A stretch of 64,000 nt of DNA, from positions 434,001 through 498,000 of the forward strand of contig NC_083399.1 in assembly GCF_030864355.1 (NCBI RefSeq). Direction: 5' to 3'. The stretch comes from Cutaneotrichosporon cavernicola. Taxonomy: Eukaryota > Basidiomycota > Tremellomycetes > Trichosporonales > Trichosporonaceae. The notes below the pieces were generated by a model. That model did not search any database, was not told the origin of the DNA, and was given only the letters and a program-made list of their open reading frames with translations. Positions 23,779 through 36,315 of this stretch are shown here, piece by piece; within the stretch, counting starts at the first letter, position 1; each line of letters begins with the position of its first letter. The position numbers and the translations under genes were made by a program.

Positions 23779-24985
23779 ATGAGCAACGATGGTGAGCTGG
23801 CCAAACATACGATAGAACTGACGCCAGTGGTGAAAGGTACATTATCCCGCTTCGTCCCTAATGACAGCGCTAAACGAGGCGAACCGCAAGGTCAGGGCGA
23901 GCACGCGCGGCCTCTCGCAGCTCGTCCCGTCGTCTGGCCCTTCGGCCGGCCCAGTGCCTATAACCCCAAGTGGACTGGGGGATATCTTCGCCGCCCTCCT
24001 AACGCAGCTCAAGACTACAACTACGACCCTCGCACTGGCATTCAAGCCGCCCCTCTCGCCTGACGCTATCAAGCCCTACGCCGACCGACTCGAAGACCAA
24101 GTCGCGCGCTCTGTCTCCTGTGTTCTAGCTCTGGCCGGCGCCGCGCCTCCCAATGCCGGCTCGAGCGCGTTGGTGGAGACCTGGAAGTCAGGTGTGATGG
24201 ATATCGGGGAGGCTGTTGAGGCGTTCCTCGCTGTCATGGAAGACGCTGCTCGGACGGGAGCCGTGGACAAGGAGGGCGAACAGAGCCCGTACCTCGCTCA
24301 TACGGGGCTCGTGCATGCCGCCATCGACCGACTGGCTTCCAACTTTCCCCGAACTGAGGGAGAGGCTGTGGGGAGAGTTTGGGAGAGCCAGAAGGGGACG
24401 ATGACGGATGCGTGGGACGAGTTCAAGGAGATGCTCGAGGATGATGACGAAGAGGAGGAAGAGGACTTTGGGGATGATTTGGATGACGAGTGGGGTATCC
24501 TCGAGGCCCCAATGGCCAAGCTGTCTGTGGGAGAGCGGAAACGTGCCGAGGCTGTGAGTAAAGACGTTGTCGAGCTAGGGAATTACCGCTCATCCCAGGC
24601 CAAACCTGTCCTCAAGCTGCACCAGATCCTGCATGCCACCATCCCCCGCTTCCTGCCGCCCCTCGTACTCTCGCCGGAGGAGTCGTACGCAGACCTGTTG
24701 TCCGCTGGCCAAGTACACGTCGGGGCACTCGACGACGCCGTGTCTTCCTTCCATCCAGTCCAGGACTCGCGGGAGATCAACAAAGAGGTCGACAAGCTCA
24801 ACATCGAAGGGCGGGCGCTGGCAACTGCGTTTGCTAGTCGTCTCGCCCGCGCTGGACGGGAACACAAGACGTACGCGGTAGCTTTCCAGTTTGTGACGCG
24901 ATGGGAGGCCAAGCTGGCCGAGGAGGTGGCAAAGTGGGAGGAGAATAGGGTTAGCTTGACCGAGCTCGGGGACGCGCTCGCGTAA
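23779..24985 (+). CDS. GCIP / cyclin-D1-binding protein 1 family protein
   Basis: Exons 23779-23836 and 23868-24985; one intron of 31 nt (CCTAATGACAG acceptor); 391 aa. The alpha-helical layout with an Ala-rich N-terminal bundle (ITPSGLGDIFAALLTQLK), a central very acidic stretch (residues about 205-225, D/E almost pure), and a C-terminal helix pair with KLHQILHATIPRFLPP matches the GCIP family of animals and fungi. In animals the protein binds cyclin D1 and HLH factors; in fungi its role is not known, so I do not assign one. ATG 23779 is chosen because the 31-nt intron brings its frame into phase; the internal ATG at 23861 lies inside that intron. Confidence 0.75.
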
Positions 24986-25153
24986 ACTGTAGATGATATA
25001 TTCTTGCTTTCCAACATCGACGCATTTGGTAGGCTGCTTCTCAACCCATAGATCGCTGCCGTCCACAGCTCGTCACCTCACGTAATGAGTGGCGTGATGC
25101 ATATTGAGTAGTGGTACACCTCTGTCTAGCTAGCTCTTCTCCCTGCTCCGGGC

Positions 25154-26876
25154 TTAGTACACGTCGGAGACGATACCGGTGCCAACAGTACGGCCACCCT
25201 CACGGAGGGTGAAGCGCGAGCCGGCCTCAAGGGCAATGTCGTGGACGAGCTCGCCAACCATCTCGACGTTGTCACCGGGCATGACGAGCTTCTCGTGGAC
25301 GTTGGCGGTACCCTCGGGGAAGTGAAGGGCGCAGGTCACGTCAATGGTGCGGATGAACAGCTGTGGGCGGTAGTTGTCCATGAAGGGGGTCAGGCGGCCA
25401 CCCTCCTCCTTGGAGAGAATGTAAAGCTGGCACTTGAACTTCTTGACGGACTTGACGGTACCGGGAGCGGCGAGGACCATGCCGCGGCGGATCTGCTCGC
25501 GCTTGACACCACGGAGAAGAGCGCCCATGTTGTCACCAGCCTCGCCGCGGTCGAGCTCCTTGTGGAACATCTCGATACCGGTGAGGGTAGTCTTGAGGTT
25601 GGAGCCCATGCCGACAATCTCAATCTCGGAACCCTTAGTGATGGTGCCGCGCTCGACCTTGCCAGTGGCGACCGTGCCACGGCCCGAAATCGAGAAGACG
25701 TCCTCGACGTACATCATGAAGGGCTTGTCGAGGTCACGCTCGGGGAGGTCGAGCCAGTTGTCGGCAGCGTCCATGAGCTCCTGGATCTTGGTGGCACCAA
25801 TCTCGGGGTTGCGGCCCTCGAGGGCGGCAAGAGCCGAGCCCATGACAATGGGCGTGTTCTCGCCGTCAAATTCGTACTCGGAGAGGAGGTCACGCATCTC
25901 CATGTCGACAAGCTCGAGCATCTCGGGGTCGTCAACCTGGTCGACCTTGTTGATGAAGACAAGGAGCTTCTTGATGCCGACCTGGCGGGCGAGGAGCAGA
26001 TGCTCACGCGTCTGGGGCATCTGGCCGTCGGTCGCCGACACGACAATGATGGCGCCGTCAAGCTGAGCCGCACCGGTAATCATGTTCTTGATGTAGTCGG
26101 CGTGGCCAGGGCAGTCAATGTGGGCGTAGTGGCGGTTGTCCGTCTCGTACTCGACATGCGAGGTCGAGATGGTAATACCACGAGCCTTCTCTTCGGGTGC
26201 CTTGTCGATCTGCGAGTAGTCCATAAACGTACCACCGCCCTTCTCCGAGAGGTGCTTGGTGATGGCAGCGGTAAGAGTGGTCTTGCCGTGGTCGACGTGA
26301 CCGATGGTGCCGATGTTGAAGTGGGGCTTGGCGCGCGAGAAGCGGCCGCCAGCCTCAGCAGCGTAGTTGCGGACGGCTCCGAAGGCTGATGTTAGCAAGA
26401 GCGAGAGAGTAACATCAGAGAAGCGGATGGCAACGGGGCTGGTCGCAGCGGCGAGCACAACGAGCAAGATGAGCACCTATATCCAAGCGCGCCGCTCAAG
26501 CACGCGACGATCCTACACATCGCTTCGTAGACCTTGAACGCGCAGAACCAGCCAACCCTTGCTTACGCCACCCTCCAACCCATCAATCTACTCACTCATG
26601 GGGGTAAGCATGGCGGCGCGAGCAACCGAGGGGCGGGTGTACGCGCGCGCGGCCACCTTGGCCTGGAGCGAGGCGGCGAGCGGGCGCGCGACTGTTGTCA
26701 GCACGTCATCACAACTTTTGACGACCTCCACAGCGTTTCGCCGAAGGCTGTCTGTGCCCAGAGTCACAGGCAATCTTATTCGGTACGCGTGCAGAGGAAG
26801 CCAGAAGCCAGTACCCACCACGGAGCTCGGTGCGCGAGGCAGCGGCGATACCGGACTGAAGGCGGGACCTGAGCAT
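25154..26876 (-). CDS. TUF1: Mitochondrial elongation factor Tu
   Basis: GTPase delivering aminoacyl-tRNA to the mitochondrial ribosome. Exons on minus: 26819-26876, 26596-26691, 25154-26385; introns 127 and 210 nt; 461 aa. The first about 60 residues, from both small 5' exons, are Arg/Ala/Ser-rich with no early acids and form the targeting sequence. The GTPase motifs are all present: GHVDHGKT (P-loop), GITIS (switch I), DCPGHADY (switch II), NKVD and GSAL. Domains 2 and 3 follow to the conserved end GTGIVSDVY. Codon bias is strong and C-rich, as in highly expressed genes. The first exon starts at ATG 26876 (MLRSRLQSG). Confidence 0.96.
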
Positions 26877-28518
26877 TTTTGAAAGAGGCGAGCTAGACGG
26901 ACGGAACGGCGAGCGAGAGATAAGACGTCGTGAGCAACATCTCATCAAAGAGCCCTTCGGAAACGGGTCCGTCCGCAAAAACGCCGGTGTGGCACGCGTG
27001 GAAACCATGTTTTTTCCACATGGGTGAAGCGTCACGTGAGCACAACCTAAACCTCACCGCTGGAATCATCGTCATGGGAACCGGGGGATCTGGACAAGGG
27101 CCCAAACAGGACATGCAGGACGGCGTAAACCTGAGTCGTGCAGGATGTGTCCCCAAGATAACACGAGACAGTCGTGCTCCAAGTGAGGGTATGAGAGGTA
27201 TGAAAGTTGTCTCGGTCCGTTGCAGCAAGTCGAGGTCGTCTAGAAGGAGCGCCGTTGGAGATGGTGAAACGGCCCTGATGAACCCTGTGGCGTGTAGCGG
27301 CGCATCCCCAGTCTGGCCGGGAGGGGAGAGGGATTGAAACAAACGATGGAGAATGGGGCACACCTTGTGTGGGAAAATAGTCCGGCACATGCAGCCCACA
27401 AACGTTGCTCATTGCTTAACCCGAATCATCATGTGAACAGCGGGATGAGGATGACGGCGTACGTAGCCTCCTGGGCCGAGGCTCATTTGGAAGCATCTGG
27501 AAGACATTCTCATTGAATCAGGTGTCGAGGAATGGGGTCAAGGAAGATGAAGACAATGGATGGGAGCCGTTGCGGGCAGCCTGTGGTGCCCGTTATTTAT
27601 GGGATGCACGACCTGCAAACAGGGCTTTGCGCCTCTCGCGTACACATTTTGAGTCCCCCAAGTTAGTGGAACGCATCCTATACGTCTGGGATCTTATTTC
27701 TTCTCTTTGCAGTGTCTAGTCAAGGCTGTATTCATCTTGAAACATCAGTCCCAAGGTACAGTGTCGTTGAAAAAGTCTTGAAACTGCTGCTACAGCTTCC
27801 AAGGGAAGCAGCCCTAGTAGCCCTCGTTGCTCGTTGGCCTACCATGGTACGCCCAGTGGTCCAAGCCGACCCTCAACCCAGTCAGATAGAGGTGAGTGTA
27901 AAGGCTTAAAGACTGTTTGGATGACACTGCATGTTGGGAGGGATCTGGGTGGTGCTCAGTCGACGACCAGGTCCATAATCCAGCTTAGCGATGCTAACAA
28001 CCGGAACGACGGTCGCTGAGAAACCATTCCTACTGTATCATTGTCAAAATCATAAACGTTAATTCTCGTTGTGAATACAGTATATATCTGCTTCCAACGA
28101 GCACGACGAACTAGGGCTGCCGCCCCATTGTGCTGCCGTAGAATACGGCTTGTGTGAACGTCACAGCTAGTTGATAAATAGGCGAACCCACCATACGTAC
28201 CAGTTGATGCTTCCACTTGCTCCTTTCAATCCTGTAGCAGCTGACAAACTCCAATCTGCAATATCCCCAGGAGCGCCGCACAATATACATTTTCAATTAT
28301 ACAAATGCGTGGCCCGCTCGACGTCACATGGCCGTTACGAATCGTAAAATAGACAGCGCCAAGTCCGGGCTGGCCATGCGCTCAGCGCTGTCCGTGTCGC
28401 CGAGACGGGAGTTGCAAGAAAATATCGATACACAGGCTGGAGGGCCGGACTCCTCCACACCGTATGCAGATTGGATCGTTCCCAACTATTATTCTTGGGA
28501 AACACGGGACAGAGGGAA
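26877..28518. other. Intergenic region upstream of TUF1
   Basis: 1.6 kb. Base composition drifts to AT-rich around 27900-28300. Open frames such as 26893-27399 (minus) and 26930-27337 (plus) overlap each other and have no recognisable protein. No tRNA or repeat seen. Confidence 0.55.
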
Positions 28519-31500
28519 TCAATCCGTGTATTGTTCACAAAAAAAGGATGGGGGACCGCCAGCGGGCCCCGTCAGGCCGGCGATGCCGCCGACCCCAGGC
28601 CCTGTAGCCTGGGTCGCAGCGCCAGACGCGGTGAATGCTGGGCGCGGAGTAATAGCGTTCTGATCGAGTGGTGCGACAGTGCTGTACGTTGCCGAGGCTG
28701 TGTCGATGGCCAGTCGAGGGTTGTGGTGGCTCTGGAGGTCCTTTGGCTGCAGCGTGCCGGAGCCGAGGAGGTTGGGACTAGGACGAGCGAACGCGGCCCG
28801 CCGCACGCAAGTAAGTGTCACATAGTCGTCGACCCAGGTCTTGATGAGCTGGAACCAACCAAAGGACATGTCGGAGCGGAGTGTCTGCGGAGTCAACACT
28901 ATGACGAGCTACACTCACCAGAAGCCGCATCACCTGGGAGGTGAGGTATGATGCCTTGGGAATGATAGCGCGGATGTCGGAACCGTTCACTGTAGCCTCG
29001 GCTTGCCCGACGGCCCCGTCGACGCACATAGCGAGCAGCTCCACAGGGTGGGCGGCCAAGTCGGCGCCAACCTCGTTGAGCCAGTTACCGAACGACCTTA
29101 TGGCTGGTTCGAGCAGCTGCTCAGAGCAACCAGACGCCATCGTCGACTGGCGAATAACAAAATTGGCGTCGAGCATCCGCCAAGAGTTGCGCATGGCTGC
29201 GAGGTGCTCAGGCTCGGCAAGGATGGGCCCGATTGCCGTCGTGATTTGGTGTAGGTCGAGGAAACGGGCAAGGAGCTGCCCGACCTGGCCACTCAGCTCG
29301 ATGATTGGGCGAGACACCTCCGTAGCCAAGCCGCCGAGGCTGTCGGCAGTCATCTTATCAAAATTAGCAGCCATGATGCCGAGGGCGGCATGGGCGTTTG
29401 GCGGGATGGGGCCCAGAATCTTGTCCACCAATGAGAGAATAATGTGCTAGAAAATGTCAGCACGTATGCACACATCGAGGCTCACGTCATACGACATCGC
29501 CATCCCATCCACAATCATGGAAGCAAGGGGAGGTTGGGCACATAGCTGCAGCGTCTCTGGCGCTTGTGCCTCCCAAAAACTACGGTACTGGAGGATCAGC
29601 TTGTGATAATGAGGTTGCCACATACGTTCTGCTGGAAGGAGTCCAAGTCGAGCTCGGCTACGCACCGCCCCAGCTGCTCCTGGGCGACACAAAAAGATTG
29701 CCAAAATGTGACAGTGATAGGGTCGACACCAGCAGACAGGCCAGGAAAAGGAGGAGTAGGTCGAGGAGCGCCTGGCAGCGAAAACGGGATGGCTGCGGAT
29801 GCATCAGATGAAACACCCGACGCTGTGGGTGTGAAGTTCTGTGGCATGTGGGCAGGGCGTCCAGACCGGATTACGAGATGCTCATCCTGTGAGCCAGACC
29901 GCGAGCGGTCCGCAGGGCCACTCGGTTGGGAGCGCGGAAAAGGGTGGGCGGAGTACGTCATGCTGTGGAAAAGTTAGCTCTGGGGTCTGGAAGTAGCGCT
30001 GCCAGGGGTAGTTGCCTCACCCTTCAGATAGTTCCGCAAGTTCGTCGTCCTCTTCTTCCTCCGTTTCATCCTCGGTCAGAACGTCACCACCGTGGTCGTC
30101 CATGCTGAAATCTCCGTCTTGTGGCGCAATGTGCAACTGGCCGCTCGAGTCGCCATACGCGTTGAGGCGATGGGCTTCGGTCGAAATAGCCGGGCGCAAA
30201 GAAACGTAATGATATTTGCTGAGACATGTCAGCAAATGCGCCCGAGATGAGATGAAGGACAATATACTAACCTGTTCCCCCGAACTCCCAAGCGGCGGGT
30301 GCGTATTCCTAGAAAAGTCGAGCGTACGACCTTTCCAAAGGAAGCAGAGTTGATGGGCCGGAGACCAAAGTCGTTACACGACATGGTGTACGAGTGGTAC
30401 AGGCCTTGGCGAGGAACGGTGAACCCATTGACGGGTGTGTAGCTCAGTTTAAGCCTGCAGGTGTGTCAGCCGCCAAAACCGGACGAAGAATTTGGATCCG
30501 AAGTGCCACAACACATACCATCGCTTTGCCCACACGGCCCTTGCCTTGCCATGCTGGCACGGACTCAGAGCTCGGACCTGTTCGGCCTTGTTTGAAAGGT
30601 CAGCGCGGATGGCGGCCTCACGCTCTGCTGCTGGGCCGCCGATGTCCAAATCCTGTTCTAAAAAGTCAAGGCTGTTTGAACTCTTGCCCAACGAAAAGGA
30701 ACGAGCACGGGAACGAGGAATTGGCTGTCCCATCTGCGGGAGGTCGAAAGGGGTCGAGCTTGATCTGGGACGGTCAGAATGAAGTAGCTCGGATTTAATA
30801 TCCTGGGGAAGACAACATCACATACCGGCGATGCTCCAAAGTCATCTGATTCATGTCGCCAATCATTCCGCCAGACCAGGGTCCTGGGTAACCCGGCTGG
30901 CCAGGCGCGTTGTAGATGGACATGAGCTCTTCATCCTCAGACCTGGGGAATGTGTAAGTAACTTGTCGCGACATTTATGGTAAACACTCACTTGAGGGAA
31001 AGCGAGCCGGACCGTGAGCTCTGCACTTGGTAAGGGCTTGGACGGGTGACACTGCGGCGATCGTGTGGCGTTTTGCCCATCGTTGGATGGAACCCCTGGT
31101 TCTGTTGCATTAGGGAAGCGTCCATAATACCCCTACCCCACAGGCCCACTAGGGAGTGCGCAGCTCACGCCTCAGTCGCGTTTTTCGGGCGCACTCAAAG
31201 GACGTCACCTCGAGGTATGCACTCCAACATCATGTTACTCACAGGAATGACCATGGCAGGTGGACCAATGGGTGACCGACCGATGAGGGCTGGTTGCAAG
31301 GTCGCAGACATAGGAGTTGGAGGCATGCCAATTCCCACGCCGAGTCCGATGCTAGGAGCCAGAGCCATGCCCGGATGCGGAGGCGGCATCCCAGGAGAAC
31401 TCAACATGGGCTTGGTGTCTGGAGGGAACATATGTGTGGGAGGAGGTCCATAATCGGGGTTTGGCGTGAGGCCAGGTGCGACGTACATTCCTGGTGGTGG

Positions 31501-31872
31501 GGGTTCTGGATGACTGGCGATGGAAAAGCCGGTCGAGGATGAGAGTGATGGGAGAGACGCAGTCGAGAAAGAATGGCTGTGTCCACTCTGACCGCTGGGA
31601 GTATGCTGGTGGCCAGGGAAGCGTCCGTGCGCCGAGCCAGGGGGTCCGCTCATATGCACGTCACCTCCAGGGCCGCTGCTGCTACTCGTTGGCCGATGAT
31701 CAACGTTGACTGCGGCTCCTGGATTCGTGAGGGATTGGTCGCTGCTGGCAGGAGAGAAATGTGGCAGACCTCCCCCAGGTGCTTCGAACGCGTGGAGAAA
31801 ACCAGGCGACGCATCCACCCGCCCAGGTTGATAATCACCGGGAAAGGGACTGTCGCTAGTGTATTCTGTCAT
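28519..31872 (-). CDS. RFX-family winged-helix transcription factor
   Basis: Sequence-specific DNA-binding regulator; the yeast relative Rfx1/Crt1 represses ribonucleotide-reductase and other damage genes. Exons on minus: 31243-31872, 30992-31101, 30826-30942, 30519-30764, 30272-30454, 30021-30218, 29626-29962, 29486-29587, 28919-29446, 28519-28884; introns 141, 49, 61, 64, 53, 58, 38, 39 and 34 nt; 938 aa. The N-terminal 210 residues are Pro/Gly/Ser/His-rich. The RFX domain spans about residues 345-442 and keeps PRQGLYHSY, PINSASFGKVVRS, LGIRTRRLGVRGNSKYHYV, which is the recognition helix and wing. An acidic stretch (EDETEEEEDDELAE) follows, and the C-terminal third has the helical dimerisation-type region (SFWEAQ to SFGWFQLIKTWVDDY). 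One acceptor (31102) could shift by six bases without changing frame. Confidence 0.9.
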
Positions 31873-33877
31873 CGCGCCACGTCGACTGGGTCACTAGGGG
31901 CGCGTGTACGTGCTTGCACGGCAGGCAATCCAGTGGTGTGTGAGGAGTGGGGCGGTGGTGAGTACGCCTATGATGCGCAGGCGAGGTGGTATCAAGGAAG
32001 ACGGGCCTGCGCCGAGTGCGACCGGATGAGATTGAGGAGCGGGAGAGTGGAATGAGCCGGTCGCGCTCGGAGATGGGAGTGAAGGGAAGAAGCGCTTCAG
32101 ATGGCCCCGATGCTCAACAAAGGTTGGTTGACACTTTTGGTTTGATAGTTTGACAAAGGTAGAGGGTTCGAGGTGACGAAGTTGGGAAGTGGCGCGACTG
32201 GACGAGATGTCGGGCACAGATCGTCGTTGAACACAAAATGCAGGGTGCACTAGGTAGGCAAGAAAAAACAGTTGAAGTCAATCGTGAACCAGCACTATTG
32301 ACGTGTCTGTCGAGACTTGACAATGCCCTCGCTGGTCTGTTGTTGTGATAATGAAGGAGCAAGTTGCAGACGATCAACGTGGACCTCGGTCGAGACAGTC
32401 AACTGCCGCCACTCAAACCTCTGCTAGAAACTGGTCAAGGGGAAGGGGTTCTTTGGATCGAACGCGCTATACAGCAAGCAGCAAGACGAGATGGATCAAG
32501 GTGCAGGCTTGGACCTCGTACTTGATGCAATCAGTCCACGGGCCAGAGGTGCAACGCGCCAGGCACTCGGTCCAAGGGGGTTGCGTTTACTGCCAAGGTG
32601 GTTCGAAACCTTTGTCTGAAGTTAGCCCGGGGTACTTGTATCACACCTAGAGTTGCTTCGTCTCTGGATCTAGTGCACACACGTACCAAGATGACGCTCC
32701 AGAGGTCAAGACGAGACAGGTGATAGGATTGAACCGAATGTGTGGAGATGGTTGGGGCCGAGGGCGCAGATAGGGGGCAACAGCCTGTCGACAGCGAACC
32801 CAGGACCTAAAGGGACAGGAACCGTAAAGCCAACTAGCTGTCTGCAAGTGTGTGGAGCACTGGGTACTCTAGCAACGTTGCGTGTGTGTATGGTACGGCG
32901 TGTGAGCTGTTTTTGATATTGCAGGCGCCGCAGAGACACTCGTGTTGTTGACGTGGTGGTGTCAAGGTTGGCCGAGGAAGGACAAGTTGTGAGTGGATGT
33001 GTGGAGTGGAGGGCAAAGTGGCGGTGCCAGGCGAGCCTACGGCTGAGGAAGGTTGACTTTGGGTGAAGGTTGAGGGGTGGGGATTGCTTTCAAAGCTGGA
33101 TGCAACCTAGTCCGTCGCAGACGAAGAAGTGAGGTTGCGTTCCCGAGTAGGGCTAGCGGCCTGCGGAACAAGTGTAACTGGATGGGTTGAGATGGATTGT
33201 GGAGGAAGAAGCAAATGATGACAGCCAGGGTATGTTGTGGATGTGCGGTTGTCTGTCAATCTTACCACCAGTCTGCGGTGTCTGCTAGGTTGTGTGGCTG
33301 CAAGACTTTGGGTACTGTACTTGGGATACCGAGGATGATGATGTGCCTTCCGAATGGAATCCAGCCTGAATGCAAGATAGGGGCGCTTCGACTTTGGCCC
33401 GAACTCGAATGACTCTTGATTGTTCTTGAAAGGTAGACGTAACGATAGGATATGCTCCTGGTTGTAGGCGGGAGGGAAGGGGGAGGAGGTTGCTTACACC
33501 GTCCAGAACGGCCGATAGCCAGGGGTAATGTTAGAGGTCTATGATGCCGGCTGATGGATGGTTGACTGTTGGCTGGCTCAAGGCCTTGAGCCATTGAGAA
33601 TTGAGGGGAGCGGCCACCTTGAGTCATACCCAGGCTTGTGCCTGATGAAGGCGCAAGGCCGGTGAGTATGACAACCAAGGTGAAGGAGGAGAGGTCGAGT
33701 AAGTGAGGTACCAAAGGGGAGGGAGGACGGAGTTGGGTAGAGGGGTAGAGAGGCAGAGGAGGAGGAGGAGGGGGAGGAAGGTGCCAGAGGGTAGTGACTA
33801 AAGAGGAGGGGAGGGAGGGAGGGGAGGGGGAAGCAAGGGGGGAGAAGCAGAGTGGGATCAAGGAGAGGATTGAACGA

Positions 33878-33893
33878 GGGGGGGGGGGGGGGG
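33878..33893 (+). repeat. Poly-G run (16 G)
   Basis: Uninterrupted G16 after a purine-rich GGA/GAG tract (about 33720-33880). Confidence 0.9.
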
Positions 33894-34930
33894 ATGTGAT
33901 GCGGTCACAGAGGCAAAGGCAAAGGGGTGGGGGCTCTAGTAATAGACTATGCTATAGAATCAAAGGGTAATGAGAAGGGTACTATGAGAGGGTGAAGCTT
34001 AGGTACAACTATCTCTTTCAGGTACGAGTCTGAAGGGACAGGGGAATGAAATCTAGACTACTGTACACTGTAATCCTATCAAATGCTCATCACACTAAAA
34101 CTATACTCTATACACAAAACACAAACAAAGTTCATTTTGGCGCAGTCTATCCGCCACCCCGTCGGCTACCTCCGTTCACTTGTCCGACAAAACAACTTGA
34201 CGTCGGCCCGCCATCAAGTCCAGGCTCTAGGGTGAAGTAACAGTGGCTTGACATTGTTTTGCAGGGTCGAACGGGTGGCCGAATGGGTGGTGAGGACAAG
34301 GGGAACAGGATGATGGGTTGGTGAATAGGATGCGGGTTGAGTGGTTTGAGATCAATCGATTGAGAGTAAGCGCGCTTGTCTAGGGCGGAGCCCGGGGGCG
34401 GGTATGTCAAAGATGAACAAGAGGTGGTTGGCGTGGCGTACTCGGACTGGGTGCGGCGATGGGATGGGATGGGATGGGATGATTCGGTGCGGTAAAAGGG
34501 GGATAGGAACATGTGTGTTGAACAGGAAGACGAGGAGAGGAAATTGATCAAACGGCGGCGATCCCCACGCTCAGTTAATACCCTTTAAACCCTGTGTTTC
34601 CCCCTTGTTTGCTTTCCCAGTCATTCTCCTTTGGATGAGCACTCGAGGTTCTGACACACGGGGTAATTCAGGGTAAAAATGGCCAGATATATCTAGAGTA
34701 AAAGAACGTCACCTGCTGCCGTAATCTCTTCCAAGAATTATCAAGTACAACAGACTGATCCATCCATCTTGACGTAACACCCTTTATAGCTACATGATCC
34801 AAACTACTGACAAGTCGACTAAACAGGTCCTGGTTCCTACAAACAGCCGCTCAAAGTTTGGACCTCATTCACTTCCGGTCCACACGAGTTCAAGCTAGTC
34901 TAAACTCTCCGCGGCACATTTACACTACAA

Positions 34931-34971
34931 TATACAATACAATACAATACAATACAGTACAATACAAATTG
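34931..34971 (+). repeat. AATAC pentanucleotide microsatellite
   Basis: Seven or so copies of the five-base unit, one with a base change (AGTAC). Confidence 0.9.
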
Positions 34972-35410
34972 ACCATTATTAGCCAAATCCGATCCCAAAA
35001 CAAAACCCGATCAAAGCGGATCTTGCATCCGGCATCATCCTCCATCCTACATACTCCAACGGAATGGAAACTTGCCGCTGCGATCGTGGGGCACACGACA
35101 GTCTACAGCCTACAGCCGACATCCGACATCTGACAACCTAGCGCCACCTGCGGATGCAGAGTCCTATAAGTCACGAGCCTGCAGGGATAGCAGGGTCACA
35201 TCGATAATGGCCGCGAGGACGTAATCATGAACCAAACAAGGTTAAGCAGTGCGGCATGGCCCAATGACTTTGCCCATCAATCGGTTGTGGCCGCTTGACT
35301 CGTCTTTTTTTCTTTTTCTTTTTTTTCCGTCGGCCTTGTGCTTGAATGCTTGTCGGGTGGGCGTGAGGCGGGCATGAGGCTTGAAGCGTGAGAGAGGGCT
35401 GGTCTGGGTG

Positions 35411-35459
35411 TGGCATGTGGCATGTGGCATGTTGCATGTTGCATATGGCATATGGCACG
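35411..35459 (+). repeat. TGGCATG heptamer minisatellite, seven copies
   Basis: Seven tandem 7-mers drifting from TGGCATG through TTGCATG to TGGCATA and TGGCACG. Confidence 0.9.
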
Positions 35460-36009
35460 TAACGGAGACGGGCTCGGGAGCCAGAGGTCAGTTCCAGAGC
35501 TGGCCGTGTGGATGAATTTCGTGTTCTAGGCTTCACAAACCATCCCACAGTTGTACTGTACTCTTACAAAGGTGTGTCAGATGTAAAAATCCAGATGGGT
35601 CAAAGGCTGATACACCCGAGGAACACCGAGTCCAGACTTGTGCGTGCCTGTGCCTTGGCACCGTGGCTCTGTGGCACGGCTGCTACATCTGTACGGCAGA
35701 TGACCACACTTTGCCACGGAGGTGACATCAAGCACCAAGTGGGCATTAGTTTAGTAGGTTGTGCGGGGTCCGGGGATCGGTTGGATGTTGTTAGGATGTT
35801 GGGTTCGTTTCAGATCCCCACTAACCCATCCGGCCCATCCGCGGCGGTTCGAGGTTGACTGCTCACCTCACCCGCGGAAAATGCTCTCGGCTGCTAGTTG
35901 CTCTCCGGCTGCTAGTTAGGTTTCTCTGTGATTCCCTCAACTCGTCCTCATCTCCAGTCGTAACTCGCATGCCAACCACCCCATAGCGCCCACCCAACTA
36001 ATCTACCCT

Positions 36010-36028
36010 CCCCCCCCCCCCCCCCCCC
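36010..36028 (+). repeat. Poly-C run (19 C)
   Basis: Uninterrupted C19 about 290 bp from the thioredoxin stop codon. Confidence 0.9.
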
Positions 36029-36315
36029 TCAAACCAACTACTTTAGTCCCGACCCAAACTTGATCCAGCACCCATCCCATCCAAACTCTACCAAAGGCAC
36101 ATATGAAACTTCCGTTAGGGGCCCCGTTCCCGCCTAAACCCAACTTGAGCCCGTCCCATCCGGTCCTAGCCCGCTCCGATGTTATTGTGTCACGCATGAT
36201 ATGATGCATAGTTGGATGATCCATTCACCGGCACCACCATCGTCCCACTCGTGCGCGGAACTGCACAGTCGAACAGGGCGGCGAATGCATCCCCTCTACC
36301 CACTACATCCACCAC

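Larger units (their letters stand above)
31873..36315. other. 4.4-kb non-coding block between RFX factor and thioredoxin
   Basis: Longest gene-free stretch in the window. It lies upstream of the RFX gene and downstream of thioredoxin, both on minus. Open frames (for example 33262-33861 minus) are low-complexity Pro/Ser/Leu and unrecognisable. It contains a G16 run (33878-33893), GGGAT repeats (about 34459-34482), AATAC repeats (34931-34971), a T-rich tract (35305-35328), a seven-copy TGGCATG heptamer (35411-35459) and a C19 run (36010-36028). A long leader or non-coding RNA is possible. Confidence 0.65.

Noticed and set aside
25241..26389. 382-codon open frame on plus
   Set aside because: Exactly antisense to TUF1; a product of its strong codon bias.
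26893..27399. 168-codon open frame on minus upstream of TUF1
   Set aside because: No family resemblance; a competing open frame on plus covers the same bases.
33262..33861. 199-codon open frame on minus in the 4.4-kb block
   Set aside because: Arises from purine-rich simple sequence; Pro/Ser/Leu low complexity.
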